NCBI GenBank assembly: GCA_010094045.1
Contig: ML986627.1
Span: 238,713 to 302,712 of the forward strand
Origin: Lojkania enalia
Lineage: Eukaryota > Ascomycota > Dothideomycetes > Pleosporales
Direction: 5' to 3'
DNA: 64,000 nt
Notes under the pieces: model-generated
The model's database searches: none
What the model saw: the letters and a program-made list of their open reading frames with translations, nothing else
What the model was told of the DNA's origin: nothing
Translations under genes and position numbers: made by a program
Shown: one piece after another, positions 59,745 through 64,000 of the stretch
Layout: each line of letters starts with the position of its first letter
Numbering within the stretch: position 1 is the stretch's first letter

Positions 59745-62700
59745 ATGTCTCACTCAAACCTGATGTCCTTCAAAATGGCTTCCGAGAAGAATACCAGAAA
59801 GCCTAACGAAAAAGTGCGATCGCTGCAGGAAAGGACAGACGACTCGATCATGGAAGTAGGTTAACCTAATGACCTGAGACAAAAGTCCCGCAAACTTCTG
59901 ACGACAACAACTGAATTCTTCTTAGACAAATGACAGCAGCATCGTTTCCAAGCGAAGCGTGTCAAAGTTGTATTTTCCATATGAACCAGACTTTTATCAG
60001 CCTTTCGTTCCTAAATATGCCAGGAGAAATCCCCTGATCAATCGAGGGTATTGGCTCCGGATGCATTCTATTGAGCAAGTTGTTCGACACTTTCTAGAAG
60101 AGCATTCCAATAATCCAAAAGTAGTCATAAATCTTGGCTGTGGATAGTGAGTACGAGGCTGACCCAAAATGTCCCATCGAGTTCCGTAGAGCTAATTGCC
60201 CTGCAGTGATCCGCTGCCATTTCAGTTTTGGCACAGATATCCCTCAATCTGCCAAAATACGACATTCGTGGACGTAGATTACCCCCAATTGATGCGGCGA
60301 AAGATAGACAAAATGCTGGCAGACACTGTTCTACGCGATGCTCTCCTCAATACGAACATGCGCCCTGCAAGGCTTCCCGTCTACCTTCGTAGCAGCAAAT
60401 ACATGGCGCTAGGCTGTGATCTTCGAGACCTCGTAACACTTGAACAGTCACTAAAGGCTGAGCTGGACCTTCTTTCTTCATCCCTGCTGTTCATAGGTGA
60501 GGTGTCGCTGACCTACATGCCCGTGGCTGACTCGGACGCCCTTATAAAGTGGGCATGTACCCTTGAGAATGGTACGTAAATTGGCATTCTTACTTTTTTA
60601 GTGCCTGATTGGTGATCAGCTCGATTTTGTTTGTTGGAGCAATATCTGCCGCATGGACTAGGCCATCCCTTCGCGCAGACCATGTTGAATCACTTCAAGA
60701 AGCTTTCTACTCCTATCCATGCTGTTCATAAGTATCCGACACTATTGCAGCAGCAAACACGGTTTCTGCATGCAGGCTGGCGCACCGTAGATGTTGCTCG
60801 GAATCTCTGGGATCTCTGGTCGGATGCAATGTTCACCTCGCCGCAGCTGCGCCGTGGCCTTGACTTGATTGAGCCGTTTGACGAATGGGAGGAATTCGCG
60901 CTGTTCGGATGCCATTATTTTCTGCTGGTTGCGAGCAATGTCGAATCACACAATTTCCACCCTAAGGATTCGAGTTTGTCGGCTAATGGGAATGCGGAGA
61001 GCGACGATGCAGTTCACAACACTCGCGTTGTGTTGGCTTCTCAAAGCCTCGCTGCACATGCAGCATTATCTCCTCGTCGCTTTGGTGCTGCATTTATGCT
61101 TCAGAATGACTCTGTTGGTTTTCATGGGGGGCAGGGACCTCAACGCCGCTTGGAGACCATCGATGTCCTCAACCGGTCCGGTCTGAAGGCTGAGGTGGAT
61201 GAGACTCTTTCTGTGCCACCCGCACGCGTGTGTCATACTATCACGAACCTCAGTAACACAGGCGCACTTCTAGTCGGTGGCCGGGCATCGCCTTTACAAG
61301 CACTAGCTGATTGCTGGCGTCTCCAAGGCGGAATCTGGCGTCGGGTTGAAGACCTAAACCCAGCCCGTTTCAGACACTCCTCTGTGAGTGTCAACATCCC
61401 GCTCCATGGATCCGAGGTGGTTGGTGTTCTTGTATTCGGCGGAAAGACAGGAAATGCTGACGTTCTCTCCGAATATTCGTTGTGGATACCCAATCAAGGA
61501 TGGCAGAGTGTCCCTGTTCTGGGTCCTCGTCCGCCTGCGCGCTTCGGTGCCGCAATGTCGTTGATAGGATCTTCACAGGACCGGGGGCTTATTCTAGGCG
61601 GAATGGACTCTGACGGGACGGTACTTGCAGACATGTGGGAGTGGCAGATTGCCACTGCGCCTGAACTGCACTTACGATTCGTGGATCGGACTAGCGATGT
61701 ACAGTGTGGGCATCAAAGCCGTGCGCATGCACGGCTAGGTGCATCTCTGTTGCCTCACGGGGACTCTCTACTTCTCATTGGAGGAGTATCGCAGGGTGAA
61801 GTAGCTGGCCTGTCTAACGATTTCATGCTAATTTCGAGTGGTACGACGATTCACATCGATGTCCCCGAAGTCCATGTGACCACGTCAGTCTGGCCACTAC
61901 TCGTTGGCTTTTGTGCCGTTGTTGTTTCTCGACACGAGATAGTTATCGCAGGGGGAGGCGCAGTTTGCTTCTCCATGGGGAGTTTCTGGAACAAAGGCGT
62001 CATCTCCATCACCAAGCCATGCACGGCCGCAGATTTACGGCCATGGTTTGTCTCCATGCTTGAAAGGATTGATTCGGCTCGCGAAAAACGGGCAGGACAT
62101 ATGCAGGTGCAAAAGCAAAAGCCAACACCTAGTGCCCGAAGCCAGACCCACCCTCCTGTAAAAAATAATGCGGGACCAAAACTCTCTACAGTCCAAAGGA
62201 TCAAGCTGCAATCCCCAGAAGAGTTCTCGCGGCTGCTCGCTGTTTCTCAGCCAACCATTCTAGAAGGGCTGGACATTGGCCCATGCACTGATCTGTGGAC
62301 TCTAGATTACTTGAAGAAGCAAATCGGTCCGGACAGGGAGGTTGTTGTACACAGTTGTGAAACCGACAGGATGACATTTAGGGACAAGAATTTCCAGTAT
62401 GTCAAGAAGCGTGCAGGCGACTTCCTTGATGGAATTGAGAGAGGGGATAGGTTCTATCTCCGAGCAGTGTCAGCAAAACAACCCAATAAGCTCCCCACAA
62501 AGCTAGAGGATGACTTTCCCACCATCGCCGCAGACTTCCATCTGCCAGATGAACTTGCTGAGGTACGCAACCACTATCATAGTTCGCCTCTCCGTATCTC
62601 TGGCCCAGTGTCATTGTGGCTGCATTACGATGTCCTTGCAAATGTCCTCTGCCAAGTCAGGGGAACCAAAACACTCCGACTCTACCCTCCTGGAGACGTT

Positions 62701-63087
62701 AAATACCTCGATTTCCCACCGGGTGGCTCAAGTTCGAACGTTGAAGTCCTCTCCTTAACCGACCCCAAACTCCGTCACACTCATCCCCACATCGCAACAC
62801 TGAAGCCTGGAGACGTTCTCTTCCTTCCCCCAATGTGGGCACACGCGGCCACGCCTGAGGAAGGGGTGAGCGTTGCCGTCAACGTCTTCTTCCGCAACCT
62901 AAGGGCCGGTTATGCTGCGGGAAGGGATATTTATGGAAATAGGGACCTACAAGCTTATGAGAATGGAAGGAGGGATGTCGAACGCGTTGCCAAAGCGTTC
63001 AGAGACCTTCCTGGTGATGTCGCAAAGTTCTACCTCGATAGATTAGCTGCTGAGTTGCAGGAGAAAGCTGATCAGATAGGATCATGA
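59745..63087 (+). CDS. ppm2: tRNA wybutosine-synthesizing protein 4 (PPM2/TYW4)
   Basis: Carries out the last steps of wybutosine synthesis on tRNA-Phe position 37 (carboxymethylation and methoxycarbonylation). Exons 59745..59855, 59926..60146, 60207..60571 and 60620..63087 give 1054 aa. Domains: leucine-carboxyl-methyltransferase-like (about residues 45-330; VINLGCGYDPLPFQF, VDVDYPQLM), kelch-type propeller (about 430-690; LLVGGRASPLQALAD, LILGGMDSDGT, LLLIGGVSQGE) and C-terminal JmjC (about 760-1050). The JmjC metal site shows HYD at about 900-902 and a distal His in MWAHA at about 971, so it keeps the HxD...H triad. There are in-frame ATGs at codons 1, 7 and 11; the first is used here. Confidence 0.95.
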
Positions 63088-63551
63088 CGAGTTTATACTC
63101 AATATAAATGCCTCTAACGTCTTCACCTACCCGCGGATCGCAAGCGCACCCTCGTGAACGTTTATAAACACAAGCGTATTTTTCAAACGCTAAACAATTA
63201 CAAGCCGCTCTCCCGCTATTGCGACCTAGCGCAGTTTGGCACCGACTGCGTTCGTTTCCATATATATTCATACAAAGTCATCCGCAGAACATGAGCGCCG
63301 GCAGAAGGTGCGCGACTATGTCAAACCCGCCCTTCCTCATACCTCTTTTAGCTATCACTAAGAGAAGTATCCCTATGGAGGCGAGTTACCAGTAGAGACG
63401 AGAGTGCTCGGCTCCTTGAAGGCAGAAACTGTTGTCAATCGAATACATACAAAGCGTTCTAGACTTTGTATCGCGAGGGGTACTTGAATCATATTCGTGT
63501 AATGTAGATGACCCATAAAGGCTCGCAATCACAATAGCGGCATATAGACCG
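63088..63551. other. Intergenic downstream of TYW4
   Basis: No gene recognised. Confidence 0.5.
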
Positions 63552-63934
63552 ATGAACCCTCCATCCGCTTTCTCAACTCTTAATCCATTCTTCGCTAGTC
63601 CATTTCAACATCCAAGTACGTTCTATGTCAAGCGATAGCACCTCCTCGCCCCGATGCCTCTTACGCCAACACTTTGATGCTCATGTAACATTTTAAACGG
63701 CATAGTCAGCTGAGCAACCACGCCGTCTCCTCTCGAAGCCCACATTGGCGCTACACCCTCCCCGACGAGAGGCTCTCTTCTTATGAGAACCACCCTATGC
63801 TAGCTTTTCTAGGTTACACATCTCTGAGAAATGCTTTCGACGGATTCTACGAGCATAAGCACCCCACCCCCGGAGAACATGCACAAAACAGTAACGCCCC
63901 AGCCGTTGTCCAGCCCGAGCGGCTCTCCGCATAG
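63552..63934 (+). CDS. Probable small hypothetical protein, two exons
   Basis: Exons 63552..63626 and 63710..63934 give 99 aa. Exon 2 alone reads as sensible protein: SPHWRYTLPDERLSSYENHP, MLAFLGYTSLRNAFDGFYEH and NAPAVVQPERL before TAG. Exon 1 (MNPPSAFSTLNPFFASPF) joins it through donor GTCAAG and acceptor GTCAG; a stronger donor GTACGT 13 nt earlier would break the frame. Single-frame methods miss it because each exon is short. Family unknown to me. It may instead be the 3' part of a gene with a different first exon. Confidence 0.45.
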
Positions 63935-64000
63935 TGCAGAACCTCACTCGACGTAATCTCTACGACGTGATAACATCGTGTTGAGTTGTGCAGAGTTTAA
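63935..64000. other. Window end, nothing recognised
   Basis: Last 66 bases, presumed 3' flank. Confidence 0.4.

Overview
The window is nuclear DNA from a filamentous ascomycete (Pezizomycotina). Evidence: short GT-AG introns of about 45-75 nt with CTAAC-type branch points, CT-rich leaders, fungus-specific families (GH11 xylanase, RTA1-like, DUF3112, YVC1, BUD3) and a decayed AT-rich island that looks RIP-mutated. A leotiomycete is plausible, but that is inference. There is no CRISPR array, phage or bacterial operon. Gene models below were built by splicing across frames; for every multi-exon CDS the exon lengths sum to a multiple of three (the 5'-truncated bub3 cannot be checked that way).

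Layout. 1-6.2 kb: bub3 (partial, -), GPN2 GTPase (+), CHM7 (+), complex I ESSS subunit (+), secreted GH11 xylanase (-) with CreA/XlnR-type motifs upstream. 6.3-14.5 kb: gene-poor, increasingly AT-rich, with one small Cys/His ORF, the wreck of a BBE-type FAD oxidase gene and a 19-bp inverted repeat. 14.5-30 kb: RPN13 (-) divergent from RPL6 (+), a sterol-desaturase-like membrane protein (-), a 1065-aa alpha/beta-hydrolase protein (+), an RTA1-like membrane protein (-), a hemerythrin-like protein (+) and DCC1 (-). 30-47 kb: BUD3-type RhoGEF (+), a poly-Ser hypothetical (-), CCT1 (+), a DUF3112 membrane protein (-), an unrecognised 504-aa protein (-) and YVC1 (+, 17 exons). 47-64 kb: a C2H2 transcription factor (+), a 6.5-kb stretch with only one gene fragment, PI31 (-), ATG18 (-), TYW4 (+) and a probable 99-aa gene (+) at the right edge.

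The genes are mostly conserved housekeeping functions: spindle checkpoint, RNA polymerase assembly, ESCRT/nuclear-envelope surveillance, complex I, proteasome, ribosome, CCT chaperonin, cohesion, septation, vacuolar calcium release, autophagy and tRNA wybutosine. Neighbours are arranged as divergent or convergent pairs without an obvious pathway cluster. I see no convincing new multi-gene system. The best leads are the micro-exon block in YVC1, a likely hydrophobic last exon of BUD3, the eroded oxidase in the AT-rich island and several small unrecognised genes.
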